Below, one piece after another: positions 1 to 9,491 of a stretch of 60,342 nt of DNA. Origin of the DNA: Verrucomicrobiales bacterium (GTDB lineage: Bacteria > Verrucomicrobiota > Verrucomicrobiia > Verrucomicrobiales > DEV007); assembly GCA_028047635.1 (NCBI GenBank), contig JAOFXR010000013.1, positions 1-60,342 on the forward strand, read 5' to 3'. The position numbers were made by a program, and so were the translations under genes. The notes beneath the pieces were generated by a model. The model was not told the DNA's origin. It ran no database searches and saw only the letters and a list, made by a program, of their open reading frames with translations. Numbering within the stretch: position 1 is the first letter of the stretch; every line of letters begins with the position of its first letter.

Positions 1-631
1 ACTGGTCGACATTGACTGCGAACCGCGTTCCATGGTCGATGACATCCGCAGTAGGCGTTTTAATCATGAAGCCCTGAGCAGATTCGCTCACTTCAGCAAC
101 GGCTGTTCCCTCGCTCAGGACGCAATTCATCGCGTCAACGAGATCCAGTGTGGCGGGAGCCTCGAGTATGACTTCCGCACCTGAATCAAAAGCGATCGTG
201 GCGAGTCCCCTGATCAACTTGAGTTGGCCGGATCGGAGCCTCGCTCCCTCAGAGGTGGGAAGGGTGCTGCTTTCCCATCGTGCTGACTCCGTTTTCGTCA
301 TCTCGGCAAACGTTCCGTCTGGAGTAGGTGGGCGGACGAGAACTAAGGCGAGCAGGGAAATGATCGCAAGGGCGGCAAAGGTTTGCCATGGGGAAGGGAA
401 GCGCCTGGGGCGATACTCCTCTTCAAAGGCGTCGATGTCGTCCTGCACGGATTCGCCCATTTGCCGCTGCTGCAGAAGGGAGTGGGTTTCCATGTAGTCG
501 AGGTAGACCGCACGATTGCCATTTGATTCCTCAAGTAGCGCTTCAAATTCCGCCATTTCCTCTCGTGAAAGTGCTCGCTCGATGTAGCCGTTCGCCAGTT
601 CGAGGATTAGGTCTTTTTGGGATTGGCTCAT
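1..631 (-). CDS. FecR-domain anti-sigma-like membrane protein (partial)
   Basis: The gene starts at an ATG at 631..629 and runs off the left edge of the window, so only about 210 N-terminal residues are visible. Residues 1-70 form an acidic helical cytoplasmic segment with the look of an anti-sigma (zinc-finger-less) domain. Residues about 82-98 are one membrane span (FAALAIISLLALVLVR). After it comes a periplasmic FecR-type region with the hallmark strings SGQLKLIRGLATIAFDSGAE and VILEAPATL. The ATG overlaps the TGA of the upstream sigma factor gene (ATGA), so the two are translationally coupled. From knowledge of the family, such proteins hold or transduce signals to the partner sigma factor, and the Verrucomicrobia versions often end in a LamG domain, which would lie outside this window. 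I am sure of the FecR identity and unsure of the ligand. Confidence 0.85.
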   Translation of the reverse strand, partial: MSQSQKDLILELANGYIERALSREEMAEFEALLEESNGNRAVYLDYMETHSLLQQRQMGESVQDDIDAFEEEYRPRRFPSPWQTFAALAIISLLALVLVRPPTPDGTFAEMTKTESARWESSTLPTSEGARLRSGQLKLIRGLATIAFDSGAEVILEAPATLDLVDAMNCVLSEGTAVAEVSESAQGFMIKTPTADVIDHGTRFAVNVDQ

Positions 632-1173
632 GCTTGTTGCAGTTGTTTTTCGACGCAGTCGTAGAGATTTTTCCGGAGGCGACTGAGAAGTCGATAAATA
701 GCACACTCGGTTCGGTCTGTTTTTCGGGAAATACCCTCGATGGAAGCTTCGTCGCGATAGCGGAGTTCAATGATCTCCCGATGTTCTTCGGTGAGTTTGA
801 GAACACAATTCGACAGCGCTTGTTCGCGGGATTGCCACTTGGCTTCGCGCTGTTCTGACTCCGACTCGTCGCTCAGCTTTTGGAGCAGTGACTCGTTAAG
901 TAATTCCGCTGCATTCTTTTTGGATCGCCGGCGAAAAGCGAGAATCTGATAGAAAAGAATCTTTCTGGCCCAGGCGGGGAAATTAGTCCCCAGTTCGAAC
1001 TGGTGGAATTGTCGCCACATCACGATCTTTCCTTCCTGAAGAACATCCTGAGCATCCTGCGGACAGGCAATCAGGCCTGTCACATAGAGAGCGAGACGTC
1101 GTTCATGCTCATTGAGTAAGATGAGAAAGGCTTCGGTGCGCTCGTCACTGGAAGGTTGATCCGACATAGTCAT
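628..1173 (-). CDS. ECF-type RNA polymerase sigma factor (Rhodopirellula/Verrucomicrobium family)
   Basis: A protein of 181 residues with the two-domain ECF plan. Region 2 covers about residues 15-85, with the run LQEGKIVMWRQFHQFELGTN followed by FPAWARKILFYQILAFRR. Region 4 covers about 115-172, with LTEEHREIIELRYRDEASIE and a helix-turn-helix ending CAIYRLLSRLRKNLYDCV. It should direct core RNA polymerase to a small regulon and be held in check by the coupled FecR protein downstream (4-base ATGA overlap). A second in-frame ATG lies two codons in, at 1167. The gene is divergent from the DUF1553/DUF1501 pair across 126 bases. This arrangement recurs in Verrucomicrobia and Planctomycetes and suggests, without proving, that the pair belongs to its regulon. 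Confidence 0.92.
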   Translation of the reverse strand: MTMSDQPSSDERTEAFLILLNEHERRLALYVTGLIACPQDAQDVLQEGKIVMWRQFHQFELGTNFPAWARKILFYQILAFRRRSKKNAAELLNESLLQKLSDESESEQREAKWQSREQALSNCVLKLTEEHREIIELRYRDEASIEGISRKTDRTECAIYRLLSRLRKNLYDCVEKQLQQA

Positions 1174-1299
1174 CTAAATAAGTCAGGGATTGGAAAAATT
1201 GGACAGAAGAATTCTCGCGATGGGTATTTTGCAGTGATGGCTTGAACGCGTGATGTTTAGTGTGTCCAAAATAGCGCATCATTCCCTTGTTGTAATGAA
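1174..1299. promoter_or_regulatory. Divergent intergenic region between sigma factor and DUF1553 gene
   Basis: This 126-base spacer must hold the promoters of both the minus-strand sigma/FecR operon and the plus-strand DUF1553/DUF1501 operon. It is A/T-rich relative to its flanks. An ATG at 1295 on the plus strand opens a frame that stops after eleven codons, so initiation at 1300 is the only workable choice for the downstream gene. I cannot assign a sigma-specific -35/-10 pair by eye. Confidence 0.4.
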
Positions 1300-4158
1300 A
1301 TGCGCTGTTTTCTTCAAGTTGTTGCCCTGATCTGGGTGGCTGGCTACGTCTCGATCTCCGAGGCGAAAGAGGGCTTTGCTTTCTTCGAGGAAAAAGTGCG
1401 TCCAATTCTCGTGACCCATTGCTACGAGTGCCACTCTGAAGAGGCAGGGAAACGAAAGGGGGGGCTCTGGTTGGACCGCAAGGACGGCTGGGTGCACGGT
1501 GGTGATGCGGGGCCGTCGCTCGTTCCCGGTGATCCCGGGGAAAGCCTTCTCGTTGAATCGATTCGATATTCCGATACCGACTTGCAGATGCCTCCCAAAA
1601 GTCGGCTCTCGTCGGAGGACGTGCAGATTTTAGAAAAGTGGGTAGCGGTGGGCGCTCCCGATCCACGAGATGAAGCCCTTGTCGGTGCGGTGCGCAAAGA
1701 ACCTATCGATTTTGAAAAGGCCCGAACCAAGTGGGCCTATCGTTCACATCAAGAACCCATCGTTCCGACCGGTTTTCAATCAAATGAGGTGCTCGATCCG
1801 CTTGATCTGTTTTTACTGAGCGATTGGAAAAAGTCAGGTTTTAGCCCGTCTGAGGCGGAAGGGCCTCTCGCTTTGATTCGAAGGGTGCATTACGATCTCA
1901 CTGGATTGCCTCCTACCGTCGAGGAGATAGAGGCTTTTTCCCGTGACCCTAGCCGGAGGCATTACACGGCTTTGGTCGACGAACTTCTTTCGCGTCCCGG
2001 CTTTGGTGAAAAATGGGGGCGGCATTGGTTGGACGTGGTCCGCTACGCTGACTCGAATGGAGGCGATCGCAATTTCACGTTCTACCAGGCGTGGCGCTAC
2101 CGGAACTGGGTCATCGATGCTTTCAACCGCGATACGTCCTACTACGATTTCATCCGCAACCAGCTTGCTGGTGATCTGCTTTCGGCGGATTCCCCGGAGG
2201 AGGAGCGTCAGCAAATTATCGCGGCGACCTTTCTATCACTTGGACCGAAAATGTTGACGGAAAGAGACAAGGAGAAGCTTTGGATGGATACCGCCGATGA
2301 GCAACTTGATACCTTCGGGCGCGCCTTTCTCGGACTGACAATTGGCTGTGCTCGTTGTCATGATCACAAATTCGATCCGATTTCGCAGGAGGATTATTAC
2401 GCGATGGCCGGTATTTTTCGTTCGACTGAAGTGGTCACCGGAACCCGCAATGGCTGCGTAAATGTGGCGAGCTGGATTGAGCGCCCCTTGCCGATTGCTA
2501 ACGGGGATGGCAAGGAGACAAGAGAAATGGTGGAGCGCCTCGAGCTGGCGATGCGCCTCACCGTCGAAAAGAGTTTTATGAAGAAGGCCGGGGGCAAAGT
2601 GGCGCTCGGCGACCTTCCTCTTGCCGGAGTGATCTACGATGATGCCGATGCTGAACTGGTCGGTGAGTGGAAACCGTCAACGATATCGACGAATCGATTT
2701 GGCGCCGGCTACGTTCACGATGACCAAAAAAGAAAAGGAAAGAACGAAGCCATCTTCCGGGGGAGTCTTCCCGAGAGTGGGGAATACGAAGTTCGCGTCG
2801 CTTACAGTTCCGGTCAAAATAGAGCCTCAAACGTCCCCATCTGCATTACTGCGGAGGACGGAATGCACGAGGTGCTGCTCGACGAGACGAAGCCTCCTTC
2901 CATTGGAGGGCTGTTTGAGCCGATAGGACGATTCACCTTTGAAAAGGGGGCTGATTGTCAGGTGACGATTAGATCTGAAGGAACGGGAGCGCGCTACGTG
3001 ATCGTTGATGCGGTTCAGTTTATTGCGGTGAGTGATATCAAAAGGGAGTCGATGGCCTTGGCGGCGATTAATGAGGAGGGTCTTGCCCCGCTTCACCGCA
3101 TGAATGAGGGCGAGCTGAAAAAAGAGCTCAACCGACTGATTGAGGCGCTGAAGGATGCTGAGGTTGCGATGGCTCCGCGTGACGCCCGCGATGCGGATGA
3201 TTGTCATCTCAGGGTGAGGGGAGACGTCAGCCAGAAGGGGGCAAAGATCCCGCGCAATTTTCTCCAGGTCCTGCACGAAGGTGCGCCACCGGAGATCGAG
3301 GATGGTGCGAGCGGTCGCGTCCAGCTCGCGGATTGGATTGTCAGCAAGGACAACGCACTTTTGGATCGCGTTATCGTGAATCGTATTTGGCATCATCTTT
3401 TCGGACGCGGGATTGTCGCTTCGGTCGATAACTTTGGTCGCCTCGGTTCCGGGGTAACTCACCCGGAATTGCTTGAGCACCTTGCCGCCTCTTTTCGCGA
3501 AAGCGGCGGGTCGATGAAGGGAATGATTCGAAGGCTCGTTCTCTCCGAGGCCTATCAGCTCTCTTCCAACGCGTCCCCTGAGATGATGTCTCTTGACCCC
3601 GCGAACGCTCATTTTGCCCGTCAAAACCGTCGTCGACTCTCTGCGGAGGAAATACGCGATTCGATTCTTTTTCTGGCAGCTGAACTGGATCGTGAACCGG
3701 GCATGGCGACGGCGAATCGTTTCGGGGTCGATCTCGATAAGCCAATGTTATTTGCGACGGAGAAAAAGCGGACGGTCTATCTTCCTGTGGCACGGAATAA
3801 TCCGGCAACGGAGCTGGCCATCTTTGATGCAGCGAATCCTGATTTGGTTTCGGGCCGCCGTTCTCAAACGACCGTCCCTACGCAGGCGCTTTACTTACTC
3901 AACAGCGACTTCCTGCACGCGCGTGCGGCGGCTCTTGGGAAAATGGCGATATCCAAAGCGGAGAAGCCCGGAGATGAAATTCAATGGCTGTATCTAACCC
4001 TGTTAGGTCGCGCACCTAACCCTGTTGAGTCCCGGCGGGCGATGGGGCTGGTCGCCGATTTGAGCGGGGGATCCGAAGAGAAAGAGGACCTTGCGGCCGG
4101 CTGCGGGCATTTAGCTCACGTCCTCCTCGCTTCGACCGAGTTTTTGTATCTCGATTAA
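1300..4158 (+). CDS. Exported DUF1549/DUF1553 protein with Planctomycete-type cytochrome c domain (module 1)
   Basis: A protein of 952 residues. Residues 1-22 are a Sec signal peptide. A PSCyt1 cytochrome domain follows, with CYECH at about 41-45 (a CXXCH haem site), then a DUF1549 (PSCyt2) region with [17 protein letters not shown] near 238 and a second conserved [11 protein letters not shown] near 350. Residues about 447-577 are a golvesin-like beta-sandwich ([11 protein letters not shown], then VIVDAVQFI). The C-terminal third is DUF1553 (PSD1), with [13 protein letters not shown] and the terminal [16 protein letters not shown]. The family's reaction is unknown; the haem sites point to extracytoplasmic electron transfer. 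It lies 11 bases upstream of the DUF1501 partner. A full-length paralogue lies at 44859-47711. Confidence 0.9.
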   Translation: MRCFLQVVALIWVAGYVSISEAKEGFAFFEEKVRPILVTHCYECHSEEAGKRKGGLWLDRKDGWVHGGDAGPSLVPGDPGESLLVESIRYSDTDLQMPPKSRLSSEDVQILEKWVAVGAPDPRDEALVGAVRKEPIDFEKARTKWAYRSHQEPIVPTGFQSNEVLDPLDLFLLSDWKKSGFSPSEAEGPLALIRRVHYDLTGLPPTVEEIEAFSRDPSRRHYTALVDELLSRPGFGEKWGRHWLDVVRYADSNGGDRNFTFYQAWRYRNWVIDAFNRDTSYYDFIRNQLAGDLLSADSPEEERQQIIAATFLSLGPKMLTERDKEKLWMDTADEQLDTFGRAFLGLTIGCARCHDHKFDPISQEDYYAMAGIFRSTEVVTGTRNGCVNVASWIERPLPIANGDGKETREMVERLELAMRLTVEKSFMKKAGGKVALGDLPLAGVIYDDADAELVGEWKPSTISTNRFGAGYVHDDQKRKGKNEAIFRGSLPESGEYEVRVAYSSGQNRASNVPICITAEDGMHEVLLDETKPPSIGGLFEPIGRFTFEKGADCQVTIRSEGTGARYVIVDAVQFIAVSDIKRESMALAAINEEGLAPLHRMNEGELKKELNRLIEALKDAEVAMAPRDARDADDCHLRVRGDVSQKGAKIPRNFLQVLHEGAPPEIEDGASGRVQLADWIVSKDNALLDRVIVNRIWHHLFGRGIVASVDNFGRLGSGVTHPELLEHLAASFRESGGSMKGMIRRLVLSEAYQLSSNASPEMMSLDPANAHFARQNRRRLSAEEIRDSILFLAAELDREPGMATANRFGVDLDKPMLFATEKKRTVYLPVARNNPATELAIFDAANPDLVSGRRSQTTVPTQALYLLNSDFLHARAAALGKMAISKAEKPGDEIQWLYLTLLGRAPNPVESRRAMGLVADLSGGSEEKEDLAAGCGHLAHVLLASTEFLYLD

Positions 4159-4169
4159 TTTGTCCTAAC

Positions 4170-5573
4170 ATGAAACCACGAGATTTTTCCTGCCACCGAT
4201 ACGACCCACCTACCTGGTCCCGTCGAAAGCTGCTGGAGTCAGCCGGTGCCGGATTTGGTTCTCTCGCTTTGTCAGGATTGGCGCACGGTGAGGGGCATAC
4301 CGGCTTTCATCATCTGCCTCGGGCAAAGCGGGTTATTTTTCTCTTCATGCATGGTGGGCCGTCACAGGTGGATACTTTTGACTACAAACCGGAACTCCAG
4401 AAGCGGGACGGGGAAAAGCTACCCTATGCGCCGGCCAAGAATCTCGACCCGAGCGCGACAAGTCAGGCCAAATTACTCGGCTCTCCGTGGAGTTTCTCGC
4501 AGCATGGCGAGTCGGGGCTCTGGGTGAGTGAACTTTTCCCCGAGGTCGCCAAGCATGCCGATGATCTTTGTGTGGTGCGTTCGATGCAGAGCAAGGGCCA
4601 GTCACACGGGCAGGCAGTTTGCATGCTTCACACTGGAACCGACAATTTTGTGCGTCCCTCAATGGGTTCCTGGGTCAGTTATGGTCTAGGACGGGAAAAC
4701 AGTGATCTCCCCGGATTCGTGAGCATCAGCCCATCGGCAACTCACGGTGGTCCCCGTAATTATGGACCGGCATTTCTTCCCGCGGCTCATCAGGCGACGA
4801 CGATTGGACGGAATGGGAAATTGGCGAAGGATGCGAATTTCAGTTTCCTCAGTGCGAAAAGTGCGCCGGATATCCAATCACGAAAATTGGCGATGCTTCG
4901 CGAAATGAACCGCGAGCATCTTGCCCGTACGGGGAACGGTGAAGTCGAGGGGATGATTGAATCCATGGAGATGGCCTTCCGAATGCAGGCTTCCGCTCCG
5001 CCGGTGATCACGATTGATGACGAGTCCCATGCGACTCGTGAGATGTATGGGATTGGAACTGACGAGACAGACAACTTTGGTCGGCAGTGCCTCCTCGCGA
5101 GACGTTTTGCCGAATCGGGAGTGCGGTATCTGCAGGTCTCGACACCCAATGTCTGGGATCAGCATGGAGGGCTCAAAAAGGGGCATGAGAAAAATGCTCT
5201 TGCAGTGGATAAGCCGATTTCCGGATTGCTGACCGATCTCAAGCAACGCGGGATGCTTGAAGACACACTCGTTGTTTGGGGCGGGGAATTCGGGCGGACT
5301 CCGATTGTGCAGGGAGCGAATGGACGTGATCACAATCCGCAAGGCTTTTGTATGTGGCTCGCCGGAGGAGGTGTGAAAGGGGGTGTCGCCCACGGAGAGA
5401 CCGATGAATTTGGTTACTACGCAGTGAAGGACAAAGTGCACATGCATGATTTGCACGCGACGATCCTGCATTTGTTAGGGATCGATCATCTCAAGCTCAC
5501 CTACCAATATGCCGGCCGGGATTTTCGACTCACCGATGTCTATGGCGACGTCGTAAAAGAGATCTTCGCCTGA
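4170..5573 (+). CDS. Tat-exported DUF1501 protein (sulfatase/phosphatase-fold), module 1
   Basis: A protein of 467 residues. A twin-arginine signal is visible as [15 protein letters not shown] at residues 16-30. The body shows the DUF1501 landmarks: [20 protein letters not shown] near 52, [21 protein letters not shown] with GRDHNP near 380, and the C-terminal [19 protein letters not shown]1501 belongs to the alkaline-phosphatase-like superfamily, but its substrate is unknown. It is almost always encoded directly after a DUF1553 gene, as here. The stop codon abuts the stop codon of the convergent histidine kinase gene with no bases between them, so transcripts from the two strands must overlap or terminate inside each other. 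Confidence 0.9.
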   Translation: MKPRDFSCHRYDPPTWSRRKLLESAGAGFGSLALSGLAHGEGHTGFHHLPRAKRVIFLFMHGGPSQVDTFDYKPELQKRDGEKLPYAPAKNLDPSATSQAKLLGSPWSFSQHGESGLWVSELFPEVAKHADDLCVVRSMQSKGQSHGQAVCMLHTGTDNFVRPSMGSWVSYGLGRENSDLPGFVSISPSATHGGPRNYGPAFLPAAHQATTIGRNGKLAKDANFSFLSAKSAPDIQSRKLAMLREMNREHLARTGNGEVEGMIESMEMAFRMQASAPPVITIDDESHATREMYGIGTDETDNFGRQCLLARRFAESGVRYLQVSTPNVWDQHGGLKKGHEKNALAVDKPISGLLTDLKQRGMLEDTLVVWGGEFGRTPIVQGANGRDHNPQGFCMWLAGGGVKGGVAHGETDEFGYYAVKDKVHMHDLHATILHLLGIDHLKLTYQYAGRDFRLTDVYGDVVKEIFA

Positions 5574-6608
5574 TTACGATTTCTCGGCGAGTGGCAAAGT
5601 GATCTCGAAGAGTGTCTGTTCGAGGGTGGATTCAACTAGCCAGATGCGACCTCTGTGTCCTTGAATAATTTCCTGCACGAGGCTCAGGCCGAGGCCGAAA
5701 CCCTCCGTAGTTCGGGAGCGCGATTTATCGACACGATGAAAGCGTTCAAAAACGAGATCCTGCTCCGTTTCCGGGATAGGTGGTCCGGTATTCGCGACTC
5801 GCATTTGGATCTTTCCTTTGCGCGAACTCGCCTTCATCGCAATCTTGATGGATCCGCCCTCAAAGTTGTAGCGAATCGCATTGGTGATGAGATTGAGGAA
5901 GGCCTGGCGCAGGGGGATAACATCTCCTTCGAAGCTGATACCGGGGGATATGGCTGCTGATATCGCAATCGATTTGGGTAAGGCAAGAATTTCAGCATCC
6001 TCGATCAGCCCTTCGAGTTCCGCGCTGAGATCGATCGAGTCCTTTCGGTGAACGAGTTCCCCGACATCCGCTTTCGCGAGCATCATAAGGGACTCGATAA
6101 TATCTTTGAGACGCTGAACCTCCTCGCGAACAACGAGAAATACCCCGTGTTCCTTCGTATCGACATCGCACTCACGGAGAGCGGACTCAATCTCTCCCTG
6201 CATGATGGCAATCGGAGTTTTCAATTCATGTGAGACGTCCGAGCTAAATCGGTTGGCATGTTGAAAGCTGCCTTCGAGTCGCTTGATCATGTGATTGAGC
6301 ACCTCAATAAGGTCCGCGATCTCTGAGTCGGAATGGGGCCCCTCCGGGATTCTCTCACTGAGATCTGCCGCGGTAATTTGATTCGCGCTTCGGGAGATTA
6401 CACGGATAGGGCGGAGGGCGCGGTCCACCACGATCCAGGCGCCGATTGCAATCAAGCCGAGGGATACAGGAATACCGAAGAGGAAAAGCGTTCGAAAACC
6501 CCTCAAAGCAGCGAGGGTGGAAGTTTGATCGACAGCTCCGATCAAACGGTAGCCGCGTCCTGACAAGCATCTTACAAAAAATGAAGGTGAGCAATGGAAT
6601 CTCGGCAT
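5574..6608 (-). CDS. Sensor histidine kinase, N-terminally truncated
   Basis: The 344 residues from ATG 6608 (a TTG lies one codon earlier) contain only the tail of a periplasmic sensor region (GRGYRLIGAVDQTSTLAALR, residues 18-37), one membrane span (about 41-62), a HAMP linker, a HisKA domain with phospho-acceptor SDVSHELKTP near 127, and a HATPase_c domain with LNLITNAIRYN, VFERFHRVDKS and GFGLGLSLV. CusS/QseC-like kinases normally run about 450 residues, with a first span and roughly 120-150 periplasmic residues that are missing here. An in-frame TGA at 6635..6633 closes the frame upstream. No response regulator gene precedes it; the YwaF-like gene ends 48 bases before the ATG. I infer a deletion that removed the 5' end and the partner regulator. 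Confidence 0.8.
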   Translation of the reverse strand: MPRFHCSPSFFVRCLSGRGYRLIGAVDQTSTLAALRGFRTLFLFGIPVSLGLIAIGAWIVVDRALRPIRVISRSANQITAADLSERIPEGPHSDSEIADLIEVLNHMIKRLEGSFQHANRFSSDVSHELKTPIAIMQGEIESALRECDVDTKEHGVFLVVREEVQRLKDIIESLMMLAKADVGELVHRKDSIDLSAELEGLIEDAEILALPKSIAISAAISPGISFEGDVIPLRQAFLNLITNAIRYNFEGGSIKIAMKASSRKGKIQMRVANTGPPIPETEQDLVFERFHRVDKSRSRTTEGFGLGLSLVQEIIQGHRGRIWLVESTLEQTLFEITLPLAEKS

Positions 6609-6656
6609 CAAAGAGCGCGTGTTAATTGCGGCTCAAACCTCGCAAACAAATAGCCG

Positions 6657-7352
6657 CTAAGATCGTCTGCCAATAAACCGCCACGGGACCATCAGCAGCG
6701 CAAAGACGGCAGTCCCTATCATCGCAAGCCAGAGAATTCGAATCGGGTAGGGGCCGAGGCCGTCAATCGGGCTGGGTTGCAGTGGCATTGCTTCTCCGGC
6801 AAATCCGTAATTCCAGCCGTTGATCCGATCGAGGATAAAGAGGAACACGAGATAACCTAAGCTGATGGTTAGACTCTGCCGGAAATCCCTCCAGGTAGGA
6901 CGAAAGCGGTCAATAACAAGACACCACAAGATCGCGAAAAGGATAAAAATGTGATAGATCCAGAACACCCAGAACTGAGGTAATGCAGGGCCTTCGGCAA
7001 GGGACGGAGTGAGGAAAGCCCAGGTGGAAAGGCCGAACGCCCAGAAGTAGAGCAATGATTGTGACCACCTTGGTTTCTTCCACAGGGCTACCAAACTCAC
7101 AAGGTTGGCGAGATTACAGAAATGAAGCGGAAGCGACTGTTCCCAGCTGAAGCGAGCGGGAACCATCCAGAAAATTGAATTGAGAAGCCAGGCGCCGAGA
7201 CAACCAAAGGCGACAAAGAGCCGAAGTTGTTTCTGTCCTGCACTATTGTCTCCAAGTTTCCTTCCCCAGGAGGTGATCGCCATTCCAATGGCTCCGCAGG
7301 TCAGGAGCGTTAAGATATGGGTGATTGAACCGACGTGGAAGAGTTCGCTCAT
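6657..7352 (-). CDS. YwaF/TIGR02206-family integral membrane protein
   Basis: A protein of 231 residues made almost entirely of membrane segments (about six to seven), including ILTLLTCGAIGMAITSW, LFVAFGCLGAWLLNSIFWM and ILWLAMIGTAVFALLMVPW. Family features are LPLHFCNLANLVSLVALW and the charged turn near RINGWNYGFAGEAMPLQPSP, which resembles the conserved NYMYLC/KP loop of TIGR02206 proteins. The biochemical role of the family is unknown. The start overlaps the stop of the upstream DUF2071 gene by four bases, so the pair is co-translated. Confidence 0.8.
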   Translation of the reverse strand: MSELFHVGSITHILTLLTCGAIGMAITSWGRKLGDNSAGQKQLRLFVAFGCLGAWLLNSIFWMVPARFSWEQSLPLHFCNLANLVSLVALWKKPRWSQSLLYFWAFGLSTWAFLTPSLAEGPALPQFWVFWIYHIFILFAILWCLVIDRFRPTWRDFRQSLTISLGYLVFLFILDRINGWNYGFAGEAMPLQPSPIDGLGPYPIRILWLAMIGTAVFALLMVPWRFIGRRS

Positions 7353-8098
7353 GATACCGGTTCGATGGCAAAGATAGAAACGTCGACCCCTCGAGACATC
7401 ACCGAATGATCCGGCTGTCGTTCACCGATATCAAATCCTGCCTGCGCAATCGCTTCACCGCTCCAATGCTCCACCTTCGCTTCCACAAGCGGGTAGGGGA
7501 CGTGATTGACCTGGCCGATGCTGTTCTTCATTCTTCGCTTATGATGAGCAAAGAGATAGTATCGTTCCACCAAAAAATACTCAAGTGAACCGGGGGTGGG
7601 CGAAGGAAGCGCTTCTCCGGCCGCATAGACGAAGCGGCTCGTTTGCCCGGGGAGGCTTTTGCGAGTGCAGGCATAATGAATTCCGTTCTCCTGCTGCTCC
7701 GCTTTCATTTCGGCTCGATGATAGGGAAGGTGAAAAAACTGTCGGGCCAGAGCCACCGCGAGGGACTGATTGGCATCCAATGAATAGAACCATACGCCGG
7801 GCCTGCCCTGGTCATCATGAACGTAAGTCCTGACATTCATCTCAAGAAAATTTGAAATACCGGGAACGGTCGGAAGAAACCGCGGACGGATATTTTGCAT
7901 GTAGAAAGGGACGAGTCCGAGCCAGGCCTTTCCCTCATGCAGGTCCGGGTACAGTCCTTCAGGAAGTGTCGCGGCAATTTCCCCAGCACTTACTTCCCAA
8001 TGAAGGAACAACAGCTCGCTCCAGCGTTGATACATCACCGGTGAAGCGTCGGGGCGCTGGGTTGCAGCAAAGCGATCGTTGAGTGTGGGTATTCTCAT
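7349..8098 (-). CDS. DUF2071 (YqjF-like) protein
   Basis: A protein of 249 residues without signal peptide or membrane span. It opens with the DUF2071 signature MYQRWSELLFLHWEVSAGEI (residues 22-41), where the substrate-pocket-like LPEGLYPDLHEGKAWLGLVP follows, and later shows NVRTYVHDDQGRPGVWFYSL and FLVERYYLFAH. The fold is acetoacetate-decarboxylase-like, but no enzymatic role is established for YqjF proteins. ATG 8098 is followed by a long uninterrupted match, so the start is secure. It forms a tight two-gene operon with the YwaF-like membrane protein through a 4-base overlap. Confidence 0.85.
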   Translation of the reverse strand: MRIPTLNDRFAATQRPDASPVMYQRWSELLFLHWEVSAGEIAATLPEGLYPDLHEGKAWLGLVPFYMQNIRPRFLPTVPGISNFLEMNVRTYVHDDQGRPGVWFYSLDANQSLAVALARQFFHLPYHRAEMKAEQQENGIHYACTRKSLPGQTSRFVYAAGEALPSPTPGSLEYFLVERYYLFAHHKRRMKNSIGQVNHVPYPLVEAKVEHWSGEAIAQAGFDIGERQPDHSVMSRGVDVSIFAIEPVS

Positions 8099-8161
8099 GG
8101 GAAAGGGGCAAACGGTTGATACTGTTGATTACGAATCATACTAGGCCGAATGCCTTAAATC

Positions 8162-8538
8162 CTAATCCCCCTTGCGCTTTCTCGTTGGGAATATCGTCGA
8201 GAGGCTTTTTTTTGCTGCGAAATACTTAATCTGTCTGCAGAGGCCACCGAATAATCCGATGAGAAAAATAACCGCCAAAGCGATTTGCAAGAAGCTTTCA
8301 CGACTTAGCGTTCCATTGGTTAATCGTTGGTATAGGCCGAAGACGATACCTAAGGCAAAAAGGAAGGTTCCCAGTTTTCTTTTTTTAGAATGAGCAGGCC
8401 GCTGCCGATCAGGTAAAAGGCAATTGCCCAATTTTGAAAGTCGTGGCCCGCCGCAAATTGAAGCACCACGAAGAAGCTACCGATTAAAAGAAAAAGCGAA
8501 GCCGGAATCGTAATTTCGGGATGCCTCAGCAATTTCAT
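8162..8538 (-). pseudogene. Small four-span membrane protein, reading frame split at an A7 run
   Basis: Two overlapping minus-strand frames together make one plausible protein. The first (8538..8350) encodes spans ASLFLLIGSFFVVLQFA and WAIAFYLIGSGLLIL and stops soon after. The second frame, open from 8431 to 8162 without its own convincing start, continues with GTFLFALGIVFGLY and LQIALAVIFLIGLFGGL and a basic tail. The frames join at a run of seven adenines (complement of 8380-8386) that reads CTA AAA AAA G; a -1 slip gives a product of about 126 residues. It may be a frameshift mutation, a sequencing error, or programmed -1 slippage. Function is not recognised. Each half alone has two spans, so separate small proteins cannot be excluded. 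Confidence 0.5.
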
Positions 8539-8545
8539 TCTTTTG

Positions 8546-9370
8546 CTAGTAAAGCTGCCCTTTACGATAGGCAGCGGGAGAGATTCCGCGATGTTGCTTT
8601 AACATACGGCTGAAGTAATAACGATTCGGAAAGCCGCAGTTTTCAGCGACTTGTTCGATTGATTGCTCGGTGTGCCGAAGCAAGTGGCACGAGCGATCGA
8701 GGCGATAATTCAAAAGGACGCTCATGGGAGCCATTCTTACCTGGGAGCGGAAGAGGTGGTTCAAATTTCGAACGCTGACTCCGGCAGAACGCGCCGCGTC
8801 TTCGGCATTCACTTTGCGAGCGAGATTGCTATGAAGAAATTCCATCGCCTTCTCGACGCGGTGATCGAGTTTTTGGTCCGACCAGGCTTCGGAGGGAAGT
8901 TTTCCCAGCGCGTGAATAACGAGAGAGGCTGATTCCCAGTTGTAGGGTTCACCTTTGGCGTTGGCTAATGTTTCCAGCAGCGCCTCAGCAACCGGATCGA
9001 GAGGATGGGCATAAATACCGGGAACGGAAAGAAGATCTGAACGACCCAGGATAAAGTGAACGTACCATTTAGAAAATGGCTCCGGATTTTGTGAGCTGAT
9101 CGTCGTGCGCGGTGGGATCAGGTAGAGATTCCCGGGCAAGAGTTCCGTTTCGATCTCGCTGATCGTGACAACGGCACGGCCTTCGACCGGGCAATACAAA
9201 CGCCAATAGGGGTCATTGAGCTTCTCAAGATTCCATTTCGTAAGATTGATCTTTCGAGTCGCGAGAATCTCCAGTGACATCCCCGGCAGCATCACTTCGC
9301 GCTCTCCTTCCACTTGGAGTGGGGAATCATCTGGAACGAGGCTGAAGAAGGTGTCCTTTTTTGTGCTCAT
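8546..9370 (-). CDS. AraC-family transcriptional regulator
   Basis: A protein of 274 residues. The N-terminal part (about 25-130) is a cupin-like sensory domain (VVTISEIETELLPGNLYLIP then WYVHFILGRSD), typical of sugar-responsive AraC proteins. The C-terminal part (about 170-270) holds two helix-turn-helix units: AEDAARSAGVSVRNLNHLFR and SIEQVAENCGFPNRYYFSRM, followed by LKQHRGISPAAYRKG. The gene stands alone on the minus strand between the DUF membrane genes and the penicillin-binding protein gene. The effector and targets are not visible from the sequence. The 121 bases upstream down to the next gene contain no recognisable operator. Confidence 0.9.
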   Translation of the reverse strand: MSTKKDTFFSLVPDDSPLQVEGEREVMLPGMSLEILATRKINLTKWNLEKLNDPYWRLYCPVEGRAVVTISEIETELLPGNLYLIPPRTTISSQNPEPFSKWYVHFILGRSDLLSVPGIYAHPLDPVAEALLETLANAKGEPYNWESASLVIHALGKLPSEAWSDQKLDHRVEKAMEFLHSNLARKVNAEDAARSAGVSVRNLNHLFRSQVRMAPMSVLLNYRLDRSCHLLRHTEQSIEQVAENCGFPNRYYFSRMLKQHRGISPAAYRKGQLY

Positions 9371-9491
9371 TCTAGCAATTTGCTAATTGTGACACATCTA
9401 ATGGGTGGTGTCTATGCAGTAAAAGAGGGGATTATGGATTGTTCACGCAAGATAAGACACAAAGAGGATGTATCTCGATTTGCCAGTGGAA

